The notes under the pieces are model-generated. The model was not told the origin of the DNA. It was given only the letters and a program-made list of their open reading frames with translations, and did no database searches. The translations under genes were made by a program, and so were the position numbers. This document shows positions 45,401 to 53,890 of a stretch of DNA of 64,000 nt, piece after piece. Positions within the stretch are counted from its first letter, which is position 1; every line of letters begins with the position of its first letter. Origin of the DNA: JANMGV01 sp037440405 (GTDB lineage Bacteria; Planctomycetota; Planctomycetia; Pirellulales; Pirellulaceae); assembly GCA_037440405.1 (NCBI GenBank), contig JBBIUE010000009.1, positions 19,683 to 83,682 of the forward strand, given 5' to 3'.

Positions 45401-46516
45401 ATGAGCAAGGTATTACGTCCTGGGATGGCAGCCCTTGCAGTCGCGGCGAGCTGCCTTTGGTTAACCCAAGCTCACGCTGGCTGGGGTTCGTATGGCGGTT
45501 CCTACGGTAGCTACGGTCATTATGCTGGGTATGGTTCGAGCGGATACGGGTCCAGCGGATATTATTCTGCTTCTTACGGTTCGTACGGGGCTTCCTACGG
45601 ATCGTATGGTCACACCGGTCCAGTTCGCCGAGTGTTGGGGGGAGTGGCGCGAGGACTCCACAATCTCTTCCACCCCCACCATCGCGCCTTTTACGGCTCG
45701 TATGGCAGCTACGGCTCCAGCGGCAGCTACGTCTATCGCTCTTACGGAAGCAGTGGTTCCTATTACGGAGGTAGCAGCGGATCCTATTACGGTGGCAGCA
45801 GCGGGTCTTACTATGGAGGGAGCAGCGGTTCCTACCATGGCGGCAGCAGCGGCTATTATCACTCGTCATACTCCGCCGGTAGCACAGGTACTTACGGAAG
45901 CTATGGCAGTGTCAGTGGCCGAAGTTACAGCAACTACGGTTTCACCGGCTCCTCCGTCAACGCAAGCTACGTGAGCAGCATCGCTCAGTCATCGGGCGAC
46001 GAAACCGAGATTCATTTGACGGTTAGCCTTCCTGAAGATGCGAAGGTGTACGTCAATGGCAACCCAACCAATTCCACCGGTGCGATTCGACACTATGTTA
46101 GTCGAGGCGTTGCCGAGCAAGGCAGCTATCGTTTTGATGTTCGGGCGGAAGTTGAACGGAATGGCAAGAAACTGACGGAAACCAAGTCAGTCGTTCTCAA
46201 TGGCGGCCAAGCAGATGAGCTTCGCTTTGAGCTGATCGACCCCGATGAAGCGGTGGATACTGCCCTCACGATCACCGTTCCAACGGACGCGGTCGTTACC
46301 CTTGCGGGCAATAGCACCAAGACAGGGGGCGATGTTCGAACTTATCGAACTCGCGAATTGCGACGCGGAGAGGCTTGGGATAACTACGTCATTCGCGTTG
46401 AACACGAAGGACAGGTGAAAGAGCAAACTGTGCGACTGATCGGCGGTGACTCCGTCGCGTTGAATTTCAATTTCGATTCTTCGGAAGAGAGTTCGAGCCG
46501 CTTGGCGCTTAAGTAG
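45401..46516 (+). CDS. Secreted Gly/Ser/Tyr-rich protein with two TIGR03000-like domains
   Basis: 371 aa. Signal peptide (PGMAALAVAASCLWLTQAHAG) followed by ~170 residues of very low complexity, made of GSYGSYG and SYYGGSSG units, with a basic break at RRVLGGVARGLHNLFHPHHR. The C-terminal part has two beta-sandwich-like repeats: IHLTVSLPEDAKVYVNGNPT and LTITVPTDAVVTLAGNSTKT, as in the planctomycete TIGR03000 domain. The start at 45401 has GGGGGAG seven bases before it; an ATG at 45383 would add only six residues. It is probably a surface or matrix protein; biochemical role unknown. A good terminator follows. Confidence 0.85.
   Translation: MSKVLRPGMAALAVAASCLWLTQAHAGWGSYGGSYGSYGHYAGYGSSGYGSSGYYSASYGSYGASYGSYGHTGPVRRVLGGVARGLHNLFHPHHRAFYGSYGSYGSSGSYVYRSYGSSGSYYGGSSGSYYGGSSGSYYGGSSGSYHGGSSGYYHSSYSAGSTGTYGSYGSVSGRSYSNYGFTGSSVNASYVSSIAQSSGDETEIHLTVSLPEDAKVYVNGNPTNSTGAIRHYVSRGVAEQGSYRFDVRAEVERNGKKLTETKSVVLNGGQADELRFELIDPDEAVDTALTITVPTDAVVTLAGNSTKTGGDVRTYRTRELRRGEAWDNYVIRVEHEGQVKEQTVRLIGGDSVALNFNFDSSEESSSRLALK
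45749..45844 (+). repeat. Four in-frame 24-bp repeats
   Basis: Units at 45749, 45773, 45797 and 45821 each encode SSGSYYGG or SSGSYHGG. The DNA of the units differs mostly at third codon positions while the peptide is kept, which points to selection on the protein or older duplication rather than fresh slippage. Confidence 0.85.
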
Positions 46517-46568
46517 TCAAAAAGCAGTCTTTCTTTTCCGCTGGGGCGGGAAATCGGAATTTTCGAAG

Positions 46569-46606
46569 AGACCCTCGTCTGATATCCTTCAGGCGAGGGT
46601 CTTTTT
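46569..46606 (+). terminator. Rho-independent terminator of the TIGR03000 gene
   Basis: AGACCCTCG (46569-46577) pairs perfectly with CGAGGGTCT (46594-46602) and is followed by TTTT; AAG to the left can extend the stem into the T-run. It lies 52 bases after the stop codon. This is the clearest intrinsic terminator in the window. Confidence 0.9.
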
Positions 46607-46772
46607 GTTAGGCATCGAGATAATCGACCTTCCGAGCCATCGGTGACCGCGATTCCTAGTTTTTGAGTCCTCGTGCGTTCGAAAGTTGACCGCTGCCTGT
46701 AGAAACGCAGTAAAAAGCGGTCTGGCGAGTTCGAACTGCGCCAAGATCGACGTTGCGGAATGAGACTTTTTG

Positions 46773-47633
46773 ATGGGAAGAAGAGACAGTCGCGAACCAG
46801 GTGCGAAGAAGAGCGTCGCGGACGAGGTAAGAGAGCTTCCCGCTACGATCGAGGCAACTAACTCAACGAGTTGGGGCGTTTGGCCACGCAGGATTGCCTC
46901 TGTCGCCATTTTGTTCCATGGATTGGCGGTGATCGCTGAACCTTTTCACTTCTTCACTCGCTCGCCGGTGCGGGCTTCGGCTGCTGATGCTCGGTTGCTT
47001 CGTTCCAGTATTGCCCCCTACGTGGATTTCATGTTTCTCAGCCACGGCTACTTCTTCTTCGCTCCCAACCCAGGGCCCAATCACTTAATTCGCTGCGAGT
47101 TGGTTCCGGAAGGACCGAATGCTGAACCTCCGGATCGGTTGATCATCGAGTTTCCCGATCGCAAGAAGCACTGGCCACGGTTACTTTACCATCGTTATTT
47201 CATGCTGTCAGAGTTTTACAACAACATGTTCGCGCCTGCCGACCTTCCACCCGAGGCGAAGACCAATTCGAGAGCTCGGGCGGATTGGACTGCCGATCGC
47301 GAACGCTACACGCGACTGCAAACAGACATCATTCGCAATTTGCAGTCTCATTACCCCAATCATTCGGTCATGCTTCGCAGAGTTGCCCATTTGCAGCCCA
47401 GCGAAGAACAATTCTTTCAGGAGCACTGGAAACTGACCGATCCTCGGCTATACACGGTTTTGCCAGAAACGCTCGAACAACTAGAGGCTTCCTCGAATCC
47501 GTCGTCATCAAGTATTCAACCTTCTTCTCCCGCCACTCCCGCCGCCAGCGACTTGGGCAAGGAACATCGCCATGACCAATCGCTGAAGGGTGAGCTGATT
47601 CCATTAGGGGTCCCTCAAGGAAGCCAACGATGA
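46773..47633 (+). CDS. Membrane-associated protein paired with an HTTM protein
   Basis: 286 aa. One likely transmembrane segment (RIASVAILFHGLAVIAEPFH, about residues 40-58), then a folded part starting YVDFMFLSHGYFFFAPNPGP and including LIIEFPDRKKHWPRLLYHRYF, and a low-complexity Ser/Pro tail (residues 235-262). I do not know the family, but its gene overlaps the following HTTM gene by ATGA and such two-gene units recur in planctomycetes (from memory, not searched), so they probably form a complex. ATG 46773 was preferred over the TTG at 46770. Confidence 0.75.
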   Translation: MGRRDSREPGAKKSVADEVRELPATIEATNSTSWGVWPRRIASVAILFHGLAVIAEPFHFFTRSPVRASAADARLLRSSIAPYVDFMFLSHGYFFFAPNPGPNHLIRCELVPEGPNAEPPDRLIIEFPDRKKHWPRLLYHRYFMLSEFYNNMFAPADLPPEAKTNSRARADWTADRERYTRLQTDIIRNLQSHYPNHSVMLRRVAHLQPSEEQFFQEHWKLTDPRLYTVLPETLEQLEASSNPSSSSIQPSSPATPAASDLGKEHRHDQSLKGELIPLGVPQGSQR

Positions 47634-48628
47634 ACGCAGGGATGCAACCACGTTTCAGGGATAAGTGGAACCAATTCTGGTTCGAACCAAGGACGGCTCA
47701 CACGCTGGCCGTGATCCGGGCCTTCACAGGTGCGATGATGGCGTACATGCATGCCGTCTGGTTGATGCGTATTGGAGATTTTTTTGGACCAGCGGCCCTG
47801 GTCAGTCGAGAGACCATTCAATTGGTACATCAAGCCGATTTTCGTTGGAGTTATCTTTGGTACATCGATTCCATTCCGTTTCTGATTTTTCATGAACTCT
47901 TGGGCGTTCTTTCAGGGATTGCGTTTAGCCTGGGATTGCTGGTTCGAATCACCGGTCCTCTCGCTTGGTTCCTGACCCTGATGGTATGCCATCGCGCAAC
48001 CGGATATCTGTTCGGATTGGATCAAGTGGTGATGATGCTTTCCCTTTATCTGCTCGTCGCAAATTCCAGCGGAATTTGGAGCATCGATCGGTGGTTGCAG
48101 TCACGCCTGGCAATCGGCAATGCCACCAACCAGCGCTTCCAGTGGCTATTACAAAAGGCTGGTCCGTCCGAGTGGAATACCATCGCGACGCGGCTCATGC
48201 AGTTTCACTTGTGCGTGGTCTACTTGTTTGGCGGCATCGGCAAATTACGTGGAGAGATGTGGTGGGACGGCAGCGCGATGTGGTTTGCTTTCGCGAGCTA
48301 CGAATATCAATCGATGGACGCGACCTGGCTGGGGCGATTCCCGCTTCTACTGGCCTTGGTGACGCACGGGACGTTGATTTGGGAGGTTTTCTACTGTGCG
48401 TTGATTTGGCCTCGCTGGTCACGCTACTGGTTCCTCGCTGCGGCCCTCATCGTCCACAGCGGCATCGCCATGTTTATGGGAATGATTACTTTTGGCTTCA
48501 TGATGATCGTGGCTAATATGGCGTTTCTAGACCCTGACGTCATGCTCCGAATTTGCCAAGTCTTTCAGCGTTGGCGAGGGCAAGCGTCATCAAATACTGG
48601 GCCTCAAAATGCCCCAGCCCGCCCGTAA
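47630..48628 (+). CDS. HTTM-domain (vitamin K-dependent gamma-carboxylase-like) membrane protein
   Basis: 332 aa integral membrane protein with six or more helices. The HTTM fold, named from horizontally transferred transmembrane domain and homologous to gamma-carboxylase, is suggested by the N-terminal RTAHTLAVIRAFTGAMMAYM, LLVRITGPLAWFLTLMVCHR and the FHLCVVYLFGGIGKLRGEMWWDG segment typical of the family. Bacterial members have no proven reaction. The ATG overlaps the previous gene's stop. Its last 89 bases overlap the end of apgM on the other strand. Confidence 0.85.
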   Translation: MNAGMQPRFRDKWNQFWFEPRTAHTLAVIRAFTGAMMAYMHAVWLMRIGDFFGPAALVSRETIQLVHQADFRWSYLWYIDSIPFLIFHELLGVLSGIAFSLGLLVRITGPLAWFLTLMVCHRATGYLFGLDQVVMMLSLYLLVANSSGIWSIDRWLQSRLAIGNATNQRFQWLLQKAGPSEWNTIATRLMQFHLCVVYLFGGIGKLRGEMWWDGSAMWFAFASYEYQSMDATWLGRFPLLLALVTHGTLIWEVFYCALIWPRWSRYWFLAAALIVHSGIAMFMGMITFGFMMIVANMAFLDPDVMLRICQVFQRWRGQASSNTGPQNAPARP

Positions 48629-49745
48629 TGCAAGTCGTTTCATTAAACTGCTGATGCGGGTCGGGACGACAGCACTTCGAAACCAAAAGTGTCGGCACGG
48701 GATGCCAAGAGTGGCTCTTCAGAAAGCTGGGGGTTGAATGATCCCCCGTGACAATGAGCACATCCGGTTGTAAGTCGACGATCTGTGGGAGCACGGCATC
48801 GAGTTCTTCAATCCGCCTGACCTTTTCGTCGAAGTTGCCATCTTCTCCAGTGCTGTCCGTGTACTTGAAATGGATGAAGAAAAAGTCATAGCTTGCCCAT
48901 ACCTCGCGCAGCGTCTCAATTTGCTGCTTCAAATCGGATGCATTCCCGACGATTTCCATGCCAACGAGTTGAGCTAGTCCTTTGTACATGGGATAGACGG
49001 CGATGGCAGCCGCACGCAGGCCATAGACTTCTTCGTACGACGGTAGGTTTGGTCGCGCCGCAAACCCACGCATCGTTAAAAAATTCGCTTTCTGCTGAGA
49101 CGCCAAGAGAGAGCGAGCTTGCTCCAAGAACGCATTGGCGAATGACGCAGTTCGCTCGCTCGGTGCGTCCTGACCGATCGGCGATAAGGGCATTGCTCCA
49201 ACTCTCTGGGGATCCGTATCGCAAACGCGATCACCGAGACCCTCTCCGCGAAATACGACGACGAACCGATGTTCTTTCACGGGTTGGATCGTGAGTTCCA
49301 CGCCGGGAATCCGAATCGCTTGAAGGAGTTCAACGACCTTGGCGCTTTCCTCAGAAGCAATCCGACCAGCTCGACGATCGACGATCTTGCCTTCCGAATC
49401 GATGGTGCAAAAGTTACATCGAACCGCCACATCGCCCGACTGCAACTTGAGTCCAATTCCCGTTGCTTCGAGCGCTCCCCTGCCGATTTGATACTTTAAC
49501 GGATCATAACCAAACAAACCTAAATGCCCTGGACCACTTCCGGGAGCAATTCCCGGTTTGACAGGGATGCTTGCTCCCTGAACCCCGCGAACTGCCAAGG
49601 TGTCTAGGTTCGGTGTCCGAGCAGTTTCGAGCTCTGTCTTTCCTCCGGGCTCCATCGGAAGCCCTCCCAGGCCATCGGCAACCAGCATGACGATCTTGGA
49701 GTCATTGGATTGTTTCAGTTCTCGTGTCAAATCGTGAATATCCAT
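48540..49745 (-). CDS. apgM: Archaeal-type cofactor-independent phosphoglycerate mutase
   Basis: 401 aa alkaline-phosphatase-superfamily enzyme interconverting 2- and 3-phosphoglycerate. The first metal site is IVMLVADGLGGLPMEPGG; TARTPNLDTLAVRG, GIAPGSGPGHLGLFGYDPL (the catalytic Ser) and DVAVRCNFCTID are diagnostic for the ApgM/aPGAM type rather than GpmI. The C-terminal metal ligands lie in VLIVTGDHSTPS and SWHPVPTLL. The ATG at 49745 is normal. The 3' end overlaps the HTTM gene by 89 bases. Confidence 0.93.
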   Translation of the reverse strand: MDIHDLTRELKQSNDSKIVMLVADGLGGLPMEPGGKTELETARTPNLDTLAVRGVQGASIPVKPGIAPGSGPGHLGLFGYDPLKYQIGRGALEATGIGLKLQSGDVAVRCNFCTIDSEGKIVDRRAGRIASEESAKVVELLQAIRIPGVELTIQPVKEHRFVVVFRGEGLGDRVCDTDPQRVGAMPLSPIGQDAPSERTASFANAFLEQARSLLASQQKANFLTMRGFAARPNLPSYEEVYGLRAAAIAVYPMYKGLAQLVGMEIVGNASDLKQQIETLREVWASYDFFFIHFKYTDSTGEDGNFDEKVRRIEELDAVLPQIVDLQPDVLIVTGDHSTPSFLKSHSWHPVPTLLVSKCCRPDPHQQFNETTCITGGLGHFEAQYLMTLALANAERLGKFGA

Positions 49746-50060
49746 GAAAATTTTCTCTGCTCAGCTGTTGATCAAGAACTCTTCAGAATCTCGGTTCGCA
49801 TGCCGGATGAATGCAGCCAACTATTTTGACAAAAGCTGGTCATCCGCCTAGCCTTCTCCTGACAACCATGGGCGGGAACCATCGACTCGCGAAGGATTCA
49901 CAGTCTTGTAGGAAGAAGAGCTCGATCCTCGGTTCGCTATCGGAGCGTTGGGGTTTTCATTTGCATTTGCTTGTTGGAGCTGTCAAGAACATTGAACGCT
50001 GCGGAGAGTCCGCCATGGATTCGCTATCGCGGGAAACGTTCCTTGATCGATTTGCAACTC
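49746..50060. other. Intergenic region between the radical SAM gene and apgM
   Basis: 315 bases; must contain the leftward apgM promoter. A plus-strand open frame (49811-50239) runs antisense into the radical SAM gene and has no motif. I see nothing else. Confidence 0.4.
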
Positions 50061-51584
50061 CTAGGGCAAGCGACGGCGTTGACGCTCGGGAATCTCGCAG
50101 ATTTTTCGTTCTAGGTTGGGGGTTGGGGTGGAGCGTCGATTTGACCGCAGGCAGCTCGGTCGATCACGGCGGCCAGACCGAGCGTAATCGGCTGCCAAAA
50201 CGTCTTTCACTTGGTCAAGCGATTGTTCGCGAACCGTGACCAAAAATTCGAAGATCAGATCAGCCAAGCGATTCAGAGCGATTCCCCGAGTTCCCACATC
50301 GCGAACATGAAGCCAATCCGATAGTTCGAGAAAATTTCCAAACGGCGAGTCGGAGCCGACAATGCGACGAAGCGACGAGGGAAAGTTTCCGCTATTGGCG
50401 ATCAGGTCCCAGTATTTTGCAAATCTTCGCATCCTTGCGACCTGATCAAAGGCTAGAAGACGATGCGAAAGAATTTCATAAGGTGCATGCGAAGAGAACT
50501 TCATTTGCCATTCTTGATCGTGTCGAACGATCGGTGTGCCACGCAAGCGTTTGAGCATCCCTACTTGAATTTCATGGGGGCCCCATGAGTACAGACGATC
50601 GAAGCCGCAGCCAAAGGATTCTAACGATTCGCCCGGCAATCCGACGATCAAGTCGGCGTGGATATGCACTCCAGTTTCTTGGCGAAGGAATCGTAGATTG
50701 TCCTCCGTTTTCTGAAGATCCTGCCGTCGCTGAATGCGAGATGCGACTTCCTCATTCAACGTTTGGATTCCAATTTCGAACTGCACGGCCCCAGGCGGAA
50801 ACTGTTGGATGATTGTTCGAAGACTTTCCGGAAAGCGGTCGGGGACCATTTCAAAATGAAGAAACGTCCCCGGTTCGTATCTTTCGAGAAAGTACTGCAG
50901 GATCGTCTGACTGACTCGCGCGTTCAGATTGAACGTGCGATCGATGAATTTGAATTGTCTGGCTCCTCGGCTCCACAACCGATCTAGGTCTGATTGAAAC
51001 GTCTCCAAGGGGACTTGGCGGACGGGAACCTCCAATGAAGACAAGCAGAACTCGCAGCGATAGGGGCAGCCCCGAGACGCTTCCACATAGATGACTCGAT
51101 GCCGAACGTCTTCGTCTGTGTACAGATGATAAGGTGTTTGTAGTTGCTCGAAGGTAGGTAGTCCGCCTGGAATGATTTTGTTCGGACGCGGCTGGCCCGC
51201 CCTGATCGATTGGCAGAGTTCACGGAAGGCTAGATCGCCCTCCCCCGTGATAAGATGGTCGGCAGCGGCGACAATGGGAAGCTCGTCATAATCGTAACTC
51301 ACCTCTGGTCCGCCGATGACGACGATGATATCAGGTCGAAGGGTTTTGACCGTTTGAACCAATTGCGTGGCAACATCAATGTTCCAAATGTAGACGCTGA
51401 CTCCAAGGATCTTCGGTTCCATGGCCAAGATTCGTTCAACGGCATCGAGCACGGTATGCTGCATGCTGAACTCGACGATCGTTGCTCGCGATTCGAGTTC
51501 GCCTAGGTTTGCTTTCAGATACCGAAGTGCGAAGGCGGCATGTTGATACCGGGCGTTGAAGGTGGTCAGAACAATATCGGTCAT
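50061..51584 (-). CDS. B12-binding radical SAM protein (DUF4080 type)
   Basis: 507 aa. A B12-binding-like Rossmann domain occupies residues 1-130 (IVLTTFNARYQHAAFALRYL, ILGVSVYIWNI, VVIGGPEVSYD, LITGEGDLAF). The radical SAM core follows with the cluster motif CPYRCEFC (Cys173, Cys177, Cys180) and FIDRTFNL. A DUF4080-like C-terminal region starts about residue 370 (SHAPYEILSHRLLAF). The last ~40 residues are Arg- and Pro-rich (RSTPTPNLERK) and look unlike the rest. The ATG overlaps the hydroxylase stop (ATGA). The histidine of the cobalamin DxHxxG motif is not evident, so B12 binding is uncertain. Substrate unknown. Confidence 0.9.
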   Translation of the reverse strand: MTDIVLTTFNARYQHAAFALRYLKANLGELESRATIVEFSMQHTVLDAVERILAMEPKILGVSVYIWNIDVATQLVQTVKTLRPDIIVVIGGPEVSYDYDELPIVAAADHLITGEGDLAFRELCQSIRAGQPRPNKIIPGGLPTFEQLQTPYHLYTDEDVRHRVIYVEASRGCPYRCEFCLSSLEVPVRQVPLETFQSDLDRLWSRGARQFKFIDRTFNLNARVSQTILQYFLERYEPGTFLHFEMVPDRFPESLRTIIQQFPPGAVQFEIGIQTLNEEVASRIQRRQDLQKTEDNLRFLRQETGVHIHADLIVGLPGESLESFGCGFDRLYSWGPHEIQVGMLKRLRGTPIVRHDQEWQMKFSSHAPYEILSHRLLAFDQVARMRRFAKYWDLIANSGNFPSSLRRIVGSDSPFGNFLELSDWLHVRDVGTRGIALNRLADLIFEFLVTVREQSLDQVKDVLAADYARSGRRDRPSCLRSNRRSTPTPNLERKICEIPERQRRRLP

Positions 51585-52879
51585 CGGGTGGACACGAACC
51601 ACTTTCGAACGTCATCAGGAATCAGCGGAGGCGGAACACGAAACGCCGTCTCGCACAAGTTCTCGACTTCCCCTTCTTCAGCCAGTTTGAGGTTCCGCCT
51701 TGCCGTTCGTGCCACGCATTCGTCCAGCGGTAGCCCGGTCATCAGCCGATCGTACTTTTCTTGGATCGACATAGCGACATAGCCAACATCGATGACCCGA
51801 TCACCCGGAACGATTTCACGCCAAGTATAGTGCGGTAACATCGCTGCCTGCTTGGCAGCGGCGACAATGCGTTCCGGAGTTAAACTGGCAAGACGATCGA
51901 ACGATTCTAGCACGAAATACGTTTTCTGAAATTCGCTGATCAAGTAATCGGTCGTCGACAACCGCCGAAGATCGTAGTCGTTGCTAGGATCGATGAGAAT
52001 ACGATTTGGCTCGCGCGAGTCGATGCTGTAGGCGGTCTCGCCCGGAGAGGAGAGGATGCCTGCCCCAAAACAGCGTATCTTTCCTTCTTGGAGCACCAAA
52101 CCAAACTCAACGGTGAACCAATAGATTCGCTGCGCATAGAACAAAAACTCGTCCGCGCGAGCACGAACGGCGGCGGCTTCTGCTTCCGTATTGGCCTTCT
52201 CCAGGTCGCGGTCACGCTCTGCATAGATCGCGTCCCGCGCCAACCCATGATTCTTCATCAAATTCGCCACCACTGGAATGGTGAATGTCGCGACATGGCC
52301 AGCAACATCGTGACCGATATCGGGTTCCTGCAAGTAGTCTTGTTCGATGGCTCGCATGAACGTGGTGACCGGAAAGAACCGGTGGCTGTGGCAAGTAAAG
52401 AACAGTTCGGCCGGAATGATCGTATTGACGGTGGATAGCTGCCAGCCGGTCTGCTGATAGATGCGGGCATTGAGCAGATAGAAATCGGGGATGTTTGTGC
52501 CACCGATTTCGAACAGTCGCTCACCTTCCAGATATTCGCAGCAAGCATAGCGGTGTTTGGTCCGTTGTTGCTCCGCGATTAGGCATGCCCAACTGAGATG
52601 ATCTTCGAGTGAGTACCGATCATAGAATTGCTCGTTGGAATACTGTCCGAGTTCGACGGTTTCCTCGCTCAACGCTCCGATGTCAAACGGCAGTGCGGCT
52701 GCCATCCGCTTCCAACTTGCCTCGGCGCGAATCGGGTTGATGGGAAACGGAACGTCGCGCCTTTCCAAAATGGCCCGATACTCGTCAAGTCGCCTCGGAA
52801 GCGGTTCGGGATGAACGACGTCGAAATTGATTCCGTGTCGTCGAGCAATTGCGACCATCTCTTGTTCTGCAATAGCCAT
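51581..52879 (-). CDS. Divergent biopterin-dependent aromatic amino acid hydroxylase
   Basis: 432 aa, longer than the usual ~260-300 aa bacterial phenylalanine hydroxylase. Iron ligands are in PDIGHDVAGHV (His190, His195) and IYWFTVEFGLVL (Glu258), and FGAGILSSPGET matches the family's pterin-side motif. Differences: canonical HExxGHxP has become HDVAGHVA, and 62 residues separate the second His from the Glu, against about 39 in mammalian enzymes, due to an Ala/Glu/Arg-rich helical insertion (about 220-245). The first ~150 residues show no ACT domain. Substrate could be phenylalanine, tyrosine or something else. Its gene overlaps the radical SAM gene by ATGA and follows a TIM-barrel gene by 47 bases. 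Confidence 0.85.
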   Translation of the reverse strand: MAIAEQEMVAIARRHGINFDVVHPEPLPRRLDEYRAILERRDVPFPINPIRAEASWKRMAAALPFDIGALSEETVELGQYSNEQFYDRYSLEDHLSWACLIAEQQRTKHRYACCEYLEGERLFEIGGTNIPDFYLLNARIYQQTGWQLSTVNTIIPAELFFTCHSHRFFPVTTFMRAIEQDYLQEPDIGHDVAGHVATFTIPVVANLMKNHGLARDAIYAERDRDLEKANTEAEAAAVRARADEFLFYAQRIYWFTVEFGLVLQEGKIRCFGAGILSSPGETAYSIDSREPNRILIDPSNDYDLRRLSTTDYLISEFQKTYFVLESFDRLASLTPERIVAAAKQAAMLPHYTWREIVPGDRVIDVGYVAMSIQEKYDRLMTGLPLDECVARTARRNLKLAEEGEVENLCETAFRVPPPLIPDDVRKWFVSTR

Positions 52880-52926
52880 GACGCGGCTCCCAATCGTACA
52901 CGATTTCGTTTGGTATCGACTTTCGA

Positions 52927-53838
52927 TCAGTTGAGCTCAAGCACGTCGTCGATCTCTTTCGCGATGGAGCGAAGAGCTTCGACATCGCCGCCGTTGACTT
53001 CGGCGGCACACCAGCCCACGAAGCCTATCTCGTCGAGTGCTTCTCGAACCGAGCGCCAGGGAATGTCTCCTTCAGAGATCCGAGTGAACTTGCCCGTTGC
53101 TCTCGAGAATCCTTTGATGTCCAGCTTCACGATGCGTTTGCCAAGCGTTCGAATCCAAGCTCCGGGATCACCGTACTTCCAATGATTGCCGATATCGAAT
53201 TGCATGCCGATCCAAGGCGAATGAAATTCATCGACGAACCTGACATACCGGTCTGCGGTTTGTTCCGGCCCGGCATCGTGATCATACATGAACTTATTCC
53301 AAACGTTCTCGATCGCAATGTAGATGCCGAGTTCAGCCGCCAGCGGAAGAGCGTGCCGAATGTTGGTGACGGCTCTTTCCCAGATTTCGTTTTCAGGTCC
53401 ATCGTCACCGTGGCCAGCGACCAACAAGACGGTGTGTCCTCCCACCGCATGAGTTTGACGAATCGCTGTTTTCAAATCCTCCAAAGCTTGCGCTCGTTGC
53501 TCGGGATCGGGGCTGGTGTGTCGAATGGACCAATGAGTGGAGCATACGGTACCATCCACCGGTAAGCCGACGTTTGCAATCGCTTGCTGAACAGCCGTGA
53601 CATCGACGCCCGGACTGTCTAGTTCGACACCGTGGAAGCCAGCTTCTTTTGCGGCTCGGAACTTGTCTTCGATCGATCCGTCAACGCGAATCATGCCGAA
53701 TTTCAGCGTCTTGTAGATGGCACGCTTGGATGCCGAAGTTACCGCCAAGGCGGGCCGGGACACCACCGTTCCAGCAGCAGTGGCGATCGCCATGGTCTGC
53801 ATGAACGATCGCCGAGGAATCGAGTCATTTGTCAACAT
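52927..53838 (-). CDS. Tat-exported sugar phosphate isomerase/epimerase-like protein
   Basis: 303 aa. Tat signal (SIPRRSFMQTMAIATAAGTVVS) followed by a TIM barrel with AGFHGVELDSPGVD, GIYIAIENVWNKF (Glu ligand), WIGMQFDIGNHWKYGDP (Asp, His), IVKLDIKGF and GWCAAEVNGGD (Glu). It is a member of the family represented twice more in the window. It sits 52 bases after the aldehyde dehydrogenase and 47 bases before the hydroxylase, so it is probably part of the same transcript, although the export signal separates it in space from the others. Confidence 0.87.
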   Translation of the reverse strand: MLTNDSIPRRSFMQTMAIATAAGTVVSRPALAVTSASKRAIYKTLKFGMIRVDGSIEDKFRAAKEAGFHGVELDSPGVDVTAVQQAIANVGLPVDGTVCSTHWSIRHTSPDPEQRAQALEDLKTAIRQTHAVGGHTVLLVAGHGDDGPENEIWERAVTNIRHALPLAAELGIYIAIENVWNKFMYDHDAGPEQTADRYVRFVDEFHSPWIGMQFDIGNHWKYGDPGAWIRTLGKRIVKLDIKGFSRATGKFTRISEGDIPWRSVREALDEIGFVGWCAAEVNGGDVEALRSIAKEIDDVLELN

Positions 53839-53890
53839 CGCTGTTCAGGCTCCGAAGTAGGACAACATCAAACCAGTCAGTTACACTCGT

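Noticed and set aside
45749..45844. Regular 24-bp repeats as a CRISPR array
   Set aside because: They are contiguous, in frame and code for SSGSYYGG; there are no spacers.
49811..50239. 142-aa plus-strand frame
   Set aside because: It overlaps the radical SAM gene on the other strand and has no motif.
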